Assembly (NCBI RefSeq): GCF_003355475.1
Contig: NZ_CP031356.1
Coordinates: forward strand, 3,286,001-3,350,000
Direction of reading: 5' to 3'
Source of the DNA: Brachybacterium saurashtrense
GTDB taxonomy: Bacteria > Actinomycetota > Actinomycetes > Actinomycetales > Dermabacteraceae
DNA length: 64,000 bases
Shown piece after piece: positions 42,496 through 51,065 of the stretch. Within the stretch, counting starts at the first letter, position 1; every line of letters begins with the position of its first letter. Position numbers and translations under genes: made by a program. The notes below the pieces were generated by a model. It was given only the letters and a program-made list of their open reading frames with translations. It had not been told where the DNA came from and ran no database searches.

Positions 42496-43107
42496 ATGAG
42501 GATCGATCCGGAGATTCGTACCTTCCAGGGGGTGACGACCTTCGGCACCTTCGCGGTGCTCAACGTCCTCTACCTCCTGGCCTGCCTTCCGGTGCTCACT
42601 GCCGGAGCGGCCACCAGCGCGCTGCTCGAGGTGGCGATGCGGTACACGGACGGGGAGCGCGGCACGCCGCTGCGCGACTTCCTCGTGGCCCTGGTGCGCA
42701 ACGCGCCTCGTGCCACCCTCGTGCTCCTCGTGCTCGGAGCGCCGATCCCGCTGCTCCTCTGGGTGGGGTGGTTCTGGTATCTCTCCGGATCGGCATTATC
42801 CCTGGTCGCAATGCTGATCGCGGGGCTCGCGGCGCTCTATCTGTGCGGCGCCCTGCTGCATGGTCTCGCACTGGTCGCGGCCTTCGAGGCGGGCCCTCTG
42901 CGCACGGTGCGCAACGCCCTCCTGCTGCCCGGCGCGGACCCTCTCCGCACCGCCGGGCTGGTGCTCCTGCCGGTCGGCTCGGTGCTCGTCGTGCTCGCCG
43001 TCCCGTCGACGCTCTTCCTGCTGCTGACCATCGGGTGCTCGGCCGGCGCCGTTCTCGCCGCCCTGCTGCTGCGGCCGATCTACCGCCGGCTCACGGGCGA
43101 CGCCTGA
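42496..43107 (+). CDS. YesL-like DUF624 membrane protein
   Basis: A 203-aa membrane protein with about five helices. The N-terminal block GVTTFGTFAVLNVLYLLACLPVLTAGAATSALLEVAMRY is the hallmark of DUF624/YesL proteins, which are encoded beside oligosaccharide ABC transporters (for example the rhamnogalacturonan genes of Bacillus). Their job is unknown; an accessory transport role is assumed from context. ATG 42496 has only a weak Shine-Dalgarno (AGCGGTGG). GTG 42461 in the same frame is an alternative. It is divergent from the GH3 operon and precedes an LplB-type permease by 239 bp. Confidence 0.78.
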   Translation: MRIDPEIRTFQGVTTFGTFAVLNVLYLLACLPVLTAGAATSALLEVAMRYTDGERGTPLRDFLVALVRNAPRATLVLLVLGAPIPLLLWVGWFWYLSGSALSLVAMLIAGLAALYLCGALLHGLALVAAFEAGPLRTVRNALLLPGADPLRTAGLVLLPVGSVLVVLAVPSTLFLLLTIGCSAGAVLAALLLRPIYRRLTGDA

Positions 43108-43177
43108 GGGCGAGGGCGCGGCGTCGCGCCGCGTCGACCGGCTGGCCTGGCGATGCGCAGTGGAGACCAGTTCGTTA

Positions 43178-43228
43178 TCGAAGCGCTTCCGCGAAAGTCT
43201 TGACGAGGCCTGTCGGCCGACTTAGTGT
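43178..43228 (+). promoter_or_regulatory. Importer 2 promoter with GAAGCGCTTC operator
   Basis: TTGACG (43200-43205) and TAGTGT (43223-43228) are 17 bp apart, a good promoter about 120 bp before ATG 43347. GAAGCGCTTC (43180-43189) is a perfect palindrome just upstream of the -35. The same palindrome precedes the LacI gene at 48.3 kb. Confidence 0.75.
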
Positions 43229-43346
43229 TCGACTCTGACAAAGGCGGTCCGGGCGTTGGTGTCCCCGCCGACAGCGAACCGGGGAGCACGGCTCCTCGAC
43301 TCGGCGAGAGCCCTCGGGCCGCCGCACCAGGAGAGGAAGGGCATCG

Positions 43347-44357
43347 ATGGCCGTCCCGGTGAATGTCAGCACCGTCGTCGCGACGGAGAGGGAGCAGGTG
43401 CGGTCGCGCCGTTCCCGCGGCGCGGGGCGAGGTGGTCGCGAGGCGCGCCCGCCCAGCCATCGGCGTCAGTCCTTCGGGCTGTTCCTCACGATCGTCCCCT
43501 TCCTCGTGCTGATCTTCGTGTTCAGCTACCTTCCGCTGTACGGCTGGATCTACTCGCTGTTCGACTACCGTCCGGCACGCGGTCTCTTCGGCAGCGAGTT
43601 CGTGGGGCTGCAGTGGTTCCGGATGCTCGTGGGGTCGCCCACCCAGGTGGAGCAGATCGTCCAGGTCATGCTGAACACGCTCGCGATGAGCTTCCTGGGC
43701 ATCGCCGCCTCGGTGCTCCCGCTCGCCTTCGCGGTGTTCCTCAACGAGATCCGGGCGAAGTGGTTCAAGAACCTGGTGCAGACGATCACCACGCTGCCGA
43801 ACTTCATCTCCTGGGTGCTCGTGTACATGATCGCGTTCTCGATGTTCTCCAGCACCGGCATGGTCAACGGCCTGCTGGAGAACTGGGGAGTGATCTCGGA
43901 GCCGCTGAAGTTCCTCGACAGCGACGAGCACGTGTGGCTGAAGATGACGCTGTGGGGCATCTGGAAGACGGTGGGCTGGGGCGCGATCCTCTATCTCGCG
44001 GCGATCGCCGGCATCGACCAGTCGCTGTACGAGTCCGCGAAGATGGACGGCGCCGGGCGCTTCCACACCATGTGGCACATCACCGTGCCGCAGCTGATGC
44101 CCACCTTCTTCGTGCTCCTCCTGCTGGCCATCGCCAACATCCTCAACAACGGGATGGAGCAGTACTACGTGTTCCAGAACGCGTTCAACCGGGAGACCAT
44201 CGAGGTCCTCGACCTGTACGTCTACAACATCGGCATGACCGGCGGGAACCTCTCGCTGGCCACCGCGGTCAGCATGCTCAAGAGCGTCATCTCGGTGGCC
44301 CTGCTGCTGGCGGTCAACGCCCTGTCCAAGCGCGTTCGCGGCACGTCCCTGGTCTGA
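43347..44357 (+). CDS. ABC transporter permease (LplB type)
   Basis: A 336-aa permease with six probable helices after an Arg-rich cytoplasmic N-terminus (about 1-45). QSFGLFLTIVPFLVLIFVFSYLPLYGWIYSLFDYRPARG is characteristic of LplB/YtcP-partner permeases that import complex oligosaccharides. The ATPase-contact loop reads LYESAKMDGAGRFHTMWHITVPQLMPTF. It is the first gene of a three-gene operon with a second permease (9-bp gap) and a lipoprotein binding protein. No ATPase gene accompanies it. GAGAGGAAGGG provides the Shine-Dalgarno. Confidence 0.93.
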   Translation: MAVPVNVSTVVATEREQVRSRRSRGAGRGGREARPPSHRRQSFGLFLTIVPFLVLIFVFSYLPLYGWIYSLFDYRPARGLFGSEFVGLQWFRMLVGSPTQVEQIVQVMLNTLAMSFLGIAASVLPLAFAVFLNEIRAKWFKNLVQTITTLPNFISWVLVYMIAFSMFSSTGMVNGLLENWGVISEPLKFLDSDEHVWLKMTLWGIWKTVGWGAILYLAAIAGIDQSLYESAKMDGAGRFHTMWHITVPQLMPTFFVLLLLAIANILNNGMEQYYVFQNAFNRETIEVLDLYVYNIGMTGGNLSLATAVSMLKSVISVALLLAVNALSKRVRGTSLV

Positions 44358-44366
44358 GGAGGCACG

Positions 44367-45302
44367 ATGACTACGTCCACCCTGTCCCGCCCGAGGCCCG
44401 CGAAGATCCGCGACGAGAAGGGGACCGTTCCGTTCTCGATCGTCAACTACACGGTGTTCGCGCTGCTCGCCTTCGTGTGCGGTTACCCGTTCTACTACCT
44501 CATCGTGAACTCGATCAGCGCCAACGACCTCTCGGCGCTGGGGGAGATCAGGTTCCTGCCCCAGGGCATGCACCTGGACAACTACCGCCAGGTGTTCGAC
44601 CTCGACGGTCTTCCCCGTGCGGCCGTGATCTCCGTGGCCCGCACGGTGATCGGCACGATCGCGACGGTGCTCGCCTCGGCCTATCTCGGCTTCATGTTCA
44701 CCCAGCAGCGGCTGTGGAAGCGGCAGTTCTGGTACCGCGTCGTCATCATCACGATGTACTTCAACGCCGGGCTGATCCCGATCTTCATCATCGTGAAGTC
44801 CCTGGGCCTGACCAACTCGTTCTGGGTCTACATCCTCCCGATGGTGGTGCAGCCCTTCAACATCATCCTCGTGAAGACCTTCGTGGAGTCGATGCCGAGC
44901 GAGCTCCAGGAGGCCGCCGAGATGGACGGTGCGAGCATCCTGCAGATCTTCTTCCGCGTGTACCTGCCGAACATGACGCCGATCCTCGCGACCATCGCGA
45001 TCTTCTCCGCGGTCGCCCAGTGGAACAGCTTCCAGGACACGCTCATCTACATCACGGACCAGAGCCTCTACACCCTGCAGTTCCTGCTCTACATGTACAT
45101 CAACCAGGCCGACAGCCTCGCCCAGGCCGCCCAGCAGTCCGGCGGCGACCTCGGTGCCGTCGCGGGCGCCGCGACCTCGCAGACGGCCACGTCCATCCGC
45201 ACCACCGTCGCCGTGGTGGTGGTGCTCCCGATCCTCTTCGTCTACCCGCTGTTCCAGCGCTACTTCGTCAAGGGGATCATGCTCGGCGCCGTCAAGGGCT
45301 GA
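44367..45302 (+). CDS. Carbohydrate ABC transporter permease (LplC/YtcP type)
   Basis: A 311-aa permease with six probable helices. The contact loop reads LQEAAEMDGASILQIFFRVYLPNMTPIL. The segment between the last helices is longer than in MalG proteins (QADSLAQAAQQSGGDLGAVAGAATSQTATSIRTT), as in LplC/YtcP homologues. The ending YFVKGIMLGAVKG is diagnostic for this group. ATG 44367 follows the LplB-type stop by nine bases with GAGGAG-like GGAGG. It acts with its two operon partners. Confidence 0.93.
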   Translation: MTTSTLSRPRPAKIRDEKGTVPFSIVNYTVFALLAFVCGYPFYYLIVNSISANDLSALGEIRFLPQGMHLDNYRQVFDLDGLPRAAVISVARTVIGTIATVLASAYLGFMFTQQRLWKRQFWYRVVIITMYFNAGLIPIFIIVKSLGLTNSFWVYILPMVVQPFNIILVKTFVESMPSELQEAAEMDGASILQIFFRVYLPNMTPILATIAIFSAVAQWNSFQDTLIYITDQSLYTLQFLLYMYINQADSLAQAAQQSGGDLGAVAGAATSQTATSIRTTVAVVVVLPILFVYPLFQRYFVKGIMLGAVKG

Positions 45303-45351
45303 GCATCACCGCAGATCCCGCACGATCCCCGTGCACTCTCAAGGAGGAGAA

Positions 45352-47112
45352 ATGTCCCGTCCCGTCGCCCGCCGCTCCCTTCTCGCAGGGGGGCTCTCGC
45401 TCCCGCTGCTCGGCCTCGGCCTCAGCTCCTGCTCCTCAGGGCCGGGGGCCGAGGAGGGCCCCGCCACCCCGTTCCCCACCGCCTGGGACGACCAGGCCAC
45501 CATCGACGTCTTCGACGGCCTGGCGAACCAGATGGGGGAGCAGCCCGGATGGTTCGGCCACCTCGTCGCCGACGAGTTCGCGCTCACCCTGAACGTGATC
45601 GCCCCGAACGTCGCCGGTGGCGGCGACACCCTCTACAACACGCGCGTCGCCGCCGGCGAGCTGGGCGACCTCGTGCTCACTGACGTCGGCCAGAAGCTCG
45701 ATGAGCTCATCGAGGGAGGACTCCTGATGGACGTCTCCTCGCTCTACGCCAACATGGACAGCGCGAGCCGCTTCGACGACGCCGTGCAGAAGGTCAACGA
45801 GGGGAAGGACGGGATCTATGCGATCCCCACCCAGGTCTCCTCGCTGAAGCCCACCGAGCCGAGCGAGGGCATCGACCCCACCTTCGGGCCGTTCGTGCGC
45901 TGGGACCTGTACAAGGAGGTCGGCTACCCCGAGATCGGCACCCTCGAGGATCTGCTGCCCGTCCTGAAGGAGATGCAGGACGTCGCTCCCGAGGCGGACA
46001 ACGGCGGCCGGGTCTATGCCCTCTCCCTGTTCAACGACTGGGACGGCAACTACATGAACAACGCCAAGCAGCCCTGCTGCTACTACGGCTACGACGAGGT
46101 CGGCTTCGTGCTGGCGAAGGCGGACGGCTCCGACTACCAGTCGATCCTCGACTCGGACAGCCTCTATGTGCGAGTGCTGCAGTGGTTCTTCGACGCGAAT
46201 CAGATGGGGCTGGTCGATCCCGACTCGACCACACAGAACTACGATTCGCTGTTCTCCAAGATGCAGGGCGGCCAGGTGCTGTTCTCCTTCTGGCCCTGGC
46301 AGGGCCAGGCCGCGTACAACAGCGAGGCGAACATGGCGGAGGGCAAGGGGTTCATGATCGCCCCTCTCGCCGACCAGAAGATCTTCTCCTACGGTGCCCC
46401 TGCCTTCGGTGCCCGTCAGGTGTTCGGTGTCGGCTCGACGGCAGAGGACCCTGAGCGTGTCGCGGCGTTCCTGGACTGGCTGTACTCGCCGGCGGGCGTC
46501 TACTCGAACAGCAGCCAGACGATGGGCGCCGCGGGCCCGCAGGGCCTCACGTGGGAGCTGAACGACGACGGGAAGCCCGAGCTGACAGATTTCGGACGCG
46601 ACGCGCTGCTGGGAGACGGGGCGACCGTTCCCGAGGAGTGGGGAGGCGGGTCCTACACGGACGGCGCGTCCTGGCTGAACGTCACCACGGTTCTCGGCAA
46701 CGACGAGGATCCCGAGACCGGCCACCCCTTCAACTACAAGATGTGGGAGACCTACCAGCAGTCGGTGTCGAACCCGCTCACGGAGGACTGGGCGGGGGTC
46801 ATGGGCGGCTACGCGACCACGATGGAGTACCTCAACGACAACGACATGGTCCTGGTCGCGCCCGGCGCGAGCTACGTCGCGCCGCAGGAGAGCTCCGAGG
46901 TCGAGACCATCCGCAACCAGGTCAAGGCGGTCATCGTCGAGAACTCCTGGAAGATGGCCTTCGCCTCCGATCAGGCGACCTTCGATGCGCTGCTGAAGGA
47001 CATGCAGGAGACCGCCGAGGGGCTCGGATATCAGACGGTGCTCGACGTGGACATGGCCAATGCCGAGGAGCAGAACGCGCTGCGGGAGTCGGTCGCGGCG
47101 GAGTTCGGCTGA
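45352..47112 (+). CDS. Large oligosaccharide-binding lipoprotein (LplA type)
   Basis: A 586-aa solute-binding protein, longer than the usual 430 aa and in the size range of LplA/YtcQ partners of LplB/LplC permeases. The signal MSRPVARRSLLAGGLSLPLL ends with a lipobox and Cys27. Landmarks are GELGDLVLTDVGQKLDELIEGGLLMDV, GKDGIYAIPTQVS, VRWDLYKEVGYPEIGTLEDLLPVLKEMQ and ERVAAFLDWLYSPAGVYSN. Large size suggests a bulky oligosaccharide ligand. ATG 45352 has AAGGAGGAG, an ideal Shine-Dalgarno. A terminator hairpin follows the gene. Confidence 0.92.
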   Translation: MSRPVARRSLLAGGLSLPLLGLGLSSCSSGPGAEEGPATPFPTAWDDQATIDVFDGLANQMGEQPGWFGHLVADEFALTLNVIAPNVAGGGDTLYNTRVAAGELGDLVLTDVGQKLDELIEGGLLMDVSSLYANMDSASRFDDAVQKVNEGKDGIYAIPTQVSSLKPTEPSEGIDPTFGPFVRWDLYKEVGYPEIGTLEDLLPVLKEMQDVAPEADNGGRVYALSLFNDWDGNYMNNAKQPCCYYGYDEVGFVLAKADGSDYQSILDSDSLYVRVLQWFFDANQMGLVDPDSTTQNYDSLFSKMQGGQVLFSFWPWQGQAAYNSEANMAEGKGFMIAPLADQKIFSYGAPAFGARQVFGVGSTAEDPERVAAFLDWLYSPAGVYSNSSQTMGAAGPQGLTWELNDDGKPELTDFGRDALLGDGATVPEEWGGGSYTDGASWLNVTTVLGNDEDPETGHPFNYKMWETYQQSVSNPLTEDWAGVMGGYATTMEYLNDNDMVLVAPGASYVAPQESSEVETIRNQVKAVIVENSWKMAFASDQATFDALLKDMQETAEGLGYQTVLDVDMANAEEQNALRESVAAEFG

Positions 47113-47165
47113 TCCGGAGGCGGGGCGGTGCCGGTCCTCCGGCGCGACCCCGCCGGCCGGCGCGC

Positions 47166-47197
47166 ACGCGGCGCCTCCGACGCTGGAGGCGCCGCGT
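47166..47197 (+). terminator. Terminator hairpin after importer 2
   Basis: ACGCGGCGCCTCC (47166-47178) pairs perfectly with GGAGGCGCCGCGT (47185-47197) across GACGCT, followed by TCGTGTG. It lies between the convergent binding-protein and LacI genes and can serve both. Confidence 0.75.
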
Positions 47198-47248
47198 TCG
47201 TGTGCGCCCGCGGAAGCGCTCCGGCGGTGCCCCGCTCCGGCGTGTCCG

Positions 47249-48253
47249 TCAGCGGGCCCGGGTGGTGCCGCGGGGGACGAAGGCGGGGCTGAGGAGGCGG
47301 GCGTGCGCGGGGGTCTCGTGCGTGCTCAGCCGCTCGAGCGCCATCGCGACCGAGGTCTGGCCGATCGCCGGGATCGGGATGTCCACGGAGGAGACCTCCC
47401 ACGGGCCGTTCATCGCGACGTCGGCGGGGGAGACGGCGACCACCTGGAGGTCGTCGGGGCAGTGCACTCCCTGGGCGAGGAGCGTCCGGCCGAGCAGGGC
47501 GAGCGCCGGCTCGTGGTGGACGAACAGACCGTCGAACTCGCGCTGCTCCACCAGATGGTCGCGCACGAAGGAGGTGACGGCCTCCGGCTCCGGGGGCAGC
47601 TCGACCACGTGGGACTCCATGCCCAGTTCGGCGCACGCCATCGCGTAGCCGAGTCGGCTGCGTCGCGCGTAGGTGGGCACCGGGCCGTCCGGGCCGGCCG
47701 ACGGCGGCTTGAGCATCGCCACGCGCGAGGCACCGCGCGCATGGAGTTCGCGCACGGCGAGCATCGCGCCGGCGAGGAAGTCGAAGTCGACGCAGGCGAG
47801 CCCCCCGGCGTCCTGAGGATTCCCGATCAGCACGACGGGGCTGTGCAGTCGCGCCAGCGAGGGGATGCGCGCATCGCCCTCGACGACGTCCATCACGATC
47901 AGGGCGTCCACCTTGCCCTCCTCGGCCACGCGGAGGGTGCGCGCGTGGTCCTCGGCGGTCACCAGCAGCACGTCGTAGTCCTGCTCGTGGGCGGCGCCGA
48001 GGATCGAGCCGACGAACTCCATCACCACGTGATCGTCGACGTCCGGCCGCTGGGGCACCGCGAGGCCGAGCAGCGAGGTGCGCTGCAGGGCCAGGGCCCG
48101 GGCGCTGGCACGGGGATGGAAGTCGAGCCGATCGATCGCCGCCTGGACCCTCTCCCGGGTGGCGTCGGAGATCGGGCGCTTCCCGCTCAGCGCGTAGCTG
48201 ACGGTGCTCAGCGAGACGCCCGCCTCCCTGGCGATGTCGGTCATCGTGGCCAT
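47249..48253 (-). CDS. LacI-family regulator of the GAAGCGCTTC regulon
   Basis: A 334-aa repressor. The HTH (residues about 4-50) reads MTDIAREAGVSLSTVSYALSGKRPISDATRERVQAAIDRLDFHP, including the hinge-helix approach ARALALQ. The sensor domain has DYDVLLVTAEDHARTLRVAEEGKVDALIVMDVVEGD, ASRVAMLKPPSAG and FDGLFVHHEPALALLG. The gene lies between two importer operons. GAAGCGCTTC palindromes precede it, importer 2 and (in a relaxed form) importer 3. These positions make it the likely common repressor, autoregulated. ATG 48253 has GGGAGGG upstream; ATG 48244 is possible. Confidence 0.9.
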   Translation of the reverse strand: MATMTDIAREAGVSLSTVSYALSGKRPISDATRERVQAAIDRLDFHPRASARALALQRTSLLGLAVPQRPDVDDHVVMEFVGSILGAAHEQDYDVLLVTAEDHARTLRVAEEGKVDALIVMDVVEGDARIPSLARLHSPVVLIGNPQDAGGLACVDFDFLAGAMLAVRELHARGASRVAMLKPPSAGPDGPVPTYARRSRLGYAMACAELGMESHVVELPPEPEAVTSFVRDHLVEQREFDGLFVHHEPALALLGRTLLAQGVHCPDDLQVVAVSPADVAMNGPWEVSSVDIPIPAIGQTSVAMALERLSTHETPAHARLLSPAFVPRGTTRAR

Positions 48254-48336
48254 CGAGCCCTCCCTCTGCCGCCTGCCGCGGCACCGCTCATCCCCTCCCG
48301 GAATGCGTCGCGGGAGGGGATTTCGACAGTCTTTCA

Positions 48337-48350
48337 CAGAAGCGCTTCGA
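48337..48350 (-). promoter_or_regulatory. LacI autoregulatory operator (GAAGCGCTTC)
   Basis: On the minus strand this reads TCGAAGCGCTTCTG, containing the palindrome GAAGCGCTTC (48339-48348). It is 84 bp upstream of the LacI start. I could not fix the exact -10 and -35. Confidence 0.65.
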
Positions 48351-48420
48351 TGGGGAGGCGCGACGAGATGCTCGGGAGCTGAACGGCAGACCTCGACCGA
48401 TCCCGGGGAGGGGCTCGGAA

Positions 48421-50202
48421 TCACCTGTCGCCGAGCACGCGCAACCGCACCGTCAGCGGCGCCGAACTCGAGGCAGGGATCAGCAGCACGTCGCCCTCTG
48501 GTTCGTCGGTCGCCCCGAGGAAGGTGTATCCCTCCCCCGGGTCGTAGAAGGCGCGGCCGCCGAGAGCCCCGCTGGCGGTGATCTCCACGCGTTCGGAGGC
48601 TCCCTCGAGCACGCATCGTGCTCGACTCGTGTCCTGACCGCTCTCGGAAGGTTCGAGGACGTGGCGTCCCTGCGCGTCACGTCGCAATGCTGGAGCGTTC
48701 CGCACACCGTCCAGCGCCAGCAGCAGGCACTGCGGCGCGGCAGCGCCGTCGAATGTCCACGTCAGCTCGAGTTCGCCGGGCCGCGACGTCGCCTGAAGGC
48801 TCGTGTCGAGTCGGACGGCGTCGGCCGGGCGACGGGAGAAGTCCATGGCAGCGGCGAAGCGGCCGTTGAACTCGAGCGCGTAGCGACCGTCCGCATCGCG
48901 CTCGGGACGGGGGAGAGGATGGAAGTACTCCCCCTGGACCCGCTCTTCGAGGAGGTAGCGATGCTCGCCGGAACGAGGCCCGGGCACCTCCACCGGTGGG
49001 CCCGGTCGCATGGGCCCGAGGGAGAAGAAGTCACGGGAGAGTCGGAGTTCCCGAATGCCGACCTCGCGTCCGCGGAAGCGCGCGAGCACGGGGCGGGACG
49101 AGGAACCGGAGGTGATCCGCCCCAGCGCGGCGGTGTCCGTGCCGCCGAAGAGCACGGTGGACGTGCTGCCGTGATCGATGGTGACCAGCCCGGACTCGTC
49201 CAGGCTGACGACCTCGGGGCTCGTCGGCGTGGGGTCGGGCGCGGGCGCGTCCGACGGGGTGGCGGCCTCCGGCTCCTCCGCCGTGTGCGCGAGGAACGTG
49301 AGCAGTGCGTCGGCATCGGCGCGTGCTGCCGTGCGGTGAGCCGCCCGTGCGGTGAGAGGGTCGCCGGTCCGTGCGGCGTGAGCACGGAACCAGGGGTGGA
49401 GCGCGCCCCCGTCGAACGGCGCGAACTGGTCCTGGCGACGCGAGGCGAGGGTCTCCACGAAGCCGCGGGCATCCGTCAGCTCCGCCTGGCGCCGAGTCGC
49501 GATGTCCGCGTCACGGATCAGCTCCGGCCTCTCGAGGATCCGACCCATCGTGAGGAGCGACGGCACGGACACGTGCGCGGCGTAGTTCGCGCTGCGCTCC
49601 GAGAAGAGACCGTCGCGCTGGAGGTCCACGCCCTCGCCGAGCCACTGCTCGGCGCGGTCGAGGCACGATCTGTCGCCGTGCACCTCCCACAGCCGGCACA
49701 GCGCGGACGAGATCTCCCACCGATGGTTGGGCGTGTGGACGCCGCCGTGGCGCAGTGCGGGAGTGACAGCGTCGAGCAGGTGGTCGAGGTCATCGATGAC
49801 GGTGCTCGGCAGCGACTCCCGCACGGAGGCATCGGTGTGCGAGAGCGTCGTGCGCGTCCAGGCGAGGTCGTTCACCGTGAAGGCGGTGTCCGGCGGGGAG
49901 TCCACGTTGTCGCCCCCGCTGAACGTGCCGGAAGGGAGGAGGAGAGTGCGCAGACGTGTGAGTGCTGAGCTCGCCGCCTCATGGAGACCCGCGGCGTCGA
50001 CCTCGTGCACCGGGCTGCCGGGGAGCAGGAAGAGCGTCGCGTCGCGGAGGACACGACCCAGCGCGCGGTGGGTGGGGTGAGCGAGGGCGGCGTGCGCTCT
50101 CTCCGGCAGCGCTCGAGCGCTCTGCGCGACACGTGCCTGCTCGTCGACGGACAGCGCTGAGGCACGGAGGCCACCACGCGAGTCAGAGGTGGGAGTGGTC
50201 AA
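48421..50202 (-). CDS. Possible polysaccharide lyase or hydrolase with an (alpha/alpha) fold
   Basis: A 593-aa cytoplasmic protein (no signal peptide). The first 330 residues look helical and toroid-like, with TPNHRWEISSALCRLWEVHGDRSCLDRAEQWLGEG and DGLFSERSANYAAHVSVPSLLTMGRILE; conserved Asn-His-Arg and Glu-Arg-Ser-Ala-Asn-Tyr sets look catalytic. The remaining 240 residues look beta-rich. This resembles the layout of heparinase II/III-like lyases, but I cannot place it firmly in a family. The start is TTG 50202 with AAGGA seven bases upstream; no better start is available. It is the last gene of the importer 3 operon, 23 bp after the permease, so it should act on the imported oligosaccharide. 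Confidence 0.55.
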   Translation of the reverse strand: MTTPTSDSRGGLRASALSVDEQARVAQSARALPERAHAALAHPTHRALGRVLRDATLFLLPGSPVHEVDAAGLHEAASSALTRLRTLLLPSGTFSGGDNVDSPPDTAFTVNDLAWTRTTLSHTDASVRESLPSTVIDDLDHLLDAVTPALRHGGVHTPNHRWEISSALCRLWEVHGDRSCLDRAEQWLGEGVDLQRDGLFSERSANYAAHVSVPSLLTMGRILERPELIRDADIATRRQAELTDARGFVETLASRRQDQFAPFDGGALHPWFRAHAARTGDPLTARAAHRTAARADADALLTFLAHTAEEPEAATPSDAPAPDPTPTSPEVVSLDESGLVTIDHGSTSTVLFGGTDTAALGRITSGSSSRPVLARFRGREVGIRELRLSRDFFSLGPMRPGPPVEVPGPRSGEHRYLLEERVQGEYFHPLPRPERDADGRYALEFNGRFAAAMDFSRRPADAVRLDTSLQATSRPGELELTWTFDGAAAPQCLLLALDGVRNAPALRRDAQGRHVLEPSESGQDTSRARCVLEGASERVEITASGALGGRAFYDPGEGYTFLGATDEPEGDVLLIPASSSAPLTVRLRVLGDR

Positions 50203-50225
50203 CGGGGCGTCCTTCCCTGGGCGGA

Positions 50226-51065
50226 TCAGTCCTTGAGCCCGGAGCTGATGTCGGAGTTCATGATCTGACGGCGGAACACCAGGAACAGCAGCACCATCGG
50301 GATCAGCGAGATCACCGAGGCGCCCAGCAGGACCGACCAGTCGATGTTCTCGGCGCCGACGATCGAGCGCAGCGCGATCTGGAGGGTGTACTTGTCCTGA
50401 TCGTTCAGCACCAGCAGCGGCCAGATGTAGTCGTTCCATCTCCACTGGAACGAGAAGATCGCCAGCACCGCGATGATCGGCCGAGCGATCGGGAGCATCA
50501 GCGTGAAGAAGATCCGGAACTCTCCGGCACCGTCGATCCGAGCTGCCTGAAGGAGCTCGTCGGGAACCGTCAGGAAGAACTGCCGGAACATGAAGATGCC
50601 GGTCGCCGTGATGATCGAGGGGATGATGATGCCCGCGAGCGAGTTGTACAGACCGAGCCCCAGGATCACGGCGAACGTCGACGGCATGATCACCTCTGTG
50701 GGGAGCATCGTGGTCGCGAGGATCATGAGGAAGAAGGCCTGGACCCAGCGGTTGCGGTACTTCGCGAGGGCGAAGCCCGTGCATGCGCTCACGAACACCG
50801 TGAAGACCGTGGTCACCACGGCGACGAAGGCGGTGTTGAGGAAATAGGTCTGGAAGTCGAACCGCGACCAGGCGGTGCGGTAGCCGTCCAGCGTCCAGTC
50901 CTGCGGGAAGAGGCGGAGCGGCCAGGTGAAGAGCTCGCTGCCCGGCTTGAAGGAGCTCAGGAGGAACCAGGCGACGGGGATCAGGAACAGCGCTGCGAGA
51001 GCCCACAGCAGGGCCGTCGGTGCGATCCAGCGCGTGGACGGCGCCGTGCGCGTGGTGGGGGTCAT
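50226..51065 (-). CDS. Carbohydrate ABC transporter permease (MalG type)
   Basis: A 279-aa permease with six probable helices. The contact loop reads ELLQAARIDGAGEFRIFFTLMLPIARPIIAVLA. The ending FRRQIMNSDISSGLKD is of the MalG/UgpE group. Its start ATG 51065 overlaps the previous permease stop (ATGA), giving translational coupling. It works with the permease and binding protein of importer 3. Confidence 0.93.
   Translation of the reverse strand: MTPTTRTAPSTRWIAPTALLWALAALFLIPVAWFLLSSFKPGSELFTWPLRLFPQDWTLDGYRTAWSRFDFQTYFLNTAFVAVVTTVFTVFVSACTGFALAKYRNRWVQAFFLMILATTMLPTEVIMPSTFAVILGLGLYNSLAGIIIPSIITATGIFMFRQFFLTVPDELLQAARIDGAGEFRIFFTLMLPIARPIIAVLAIFSFQWRWNDYIWPLLVLNDQDKYTLQIALRSIVGAENIDWSVLLGASVISLIPMVLLFLVFRRQIMNSDISSGLKD

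Noticed and set aside
47212-47224. GGAAGCGCTCC near the importer 2 terminator as another LacI site
   Set aside because: It has one broken arm and lies downstream of the operon, after the terminator, so it is probably chance.
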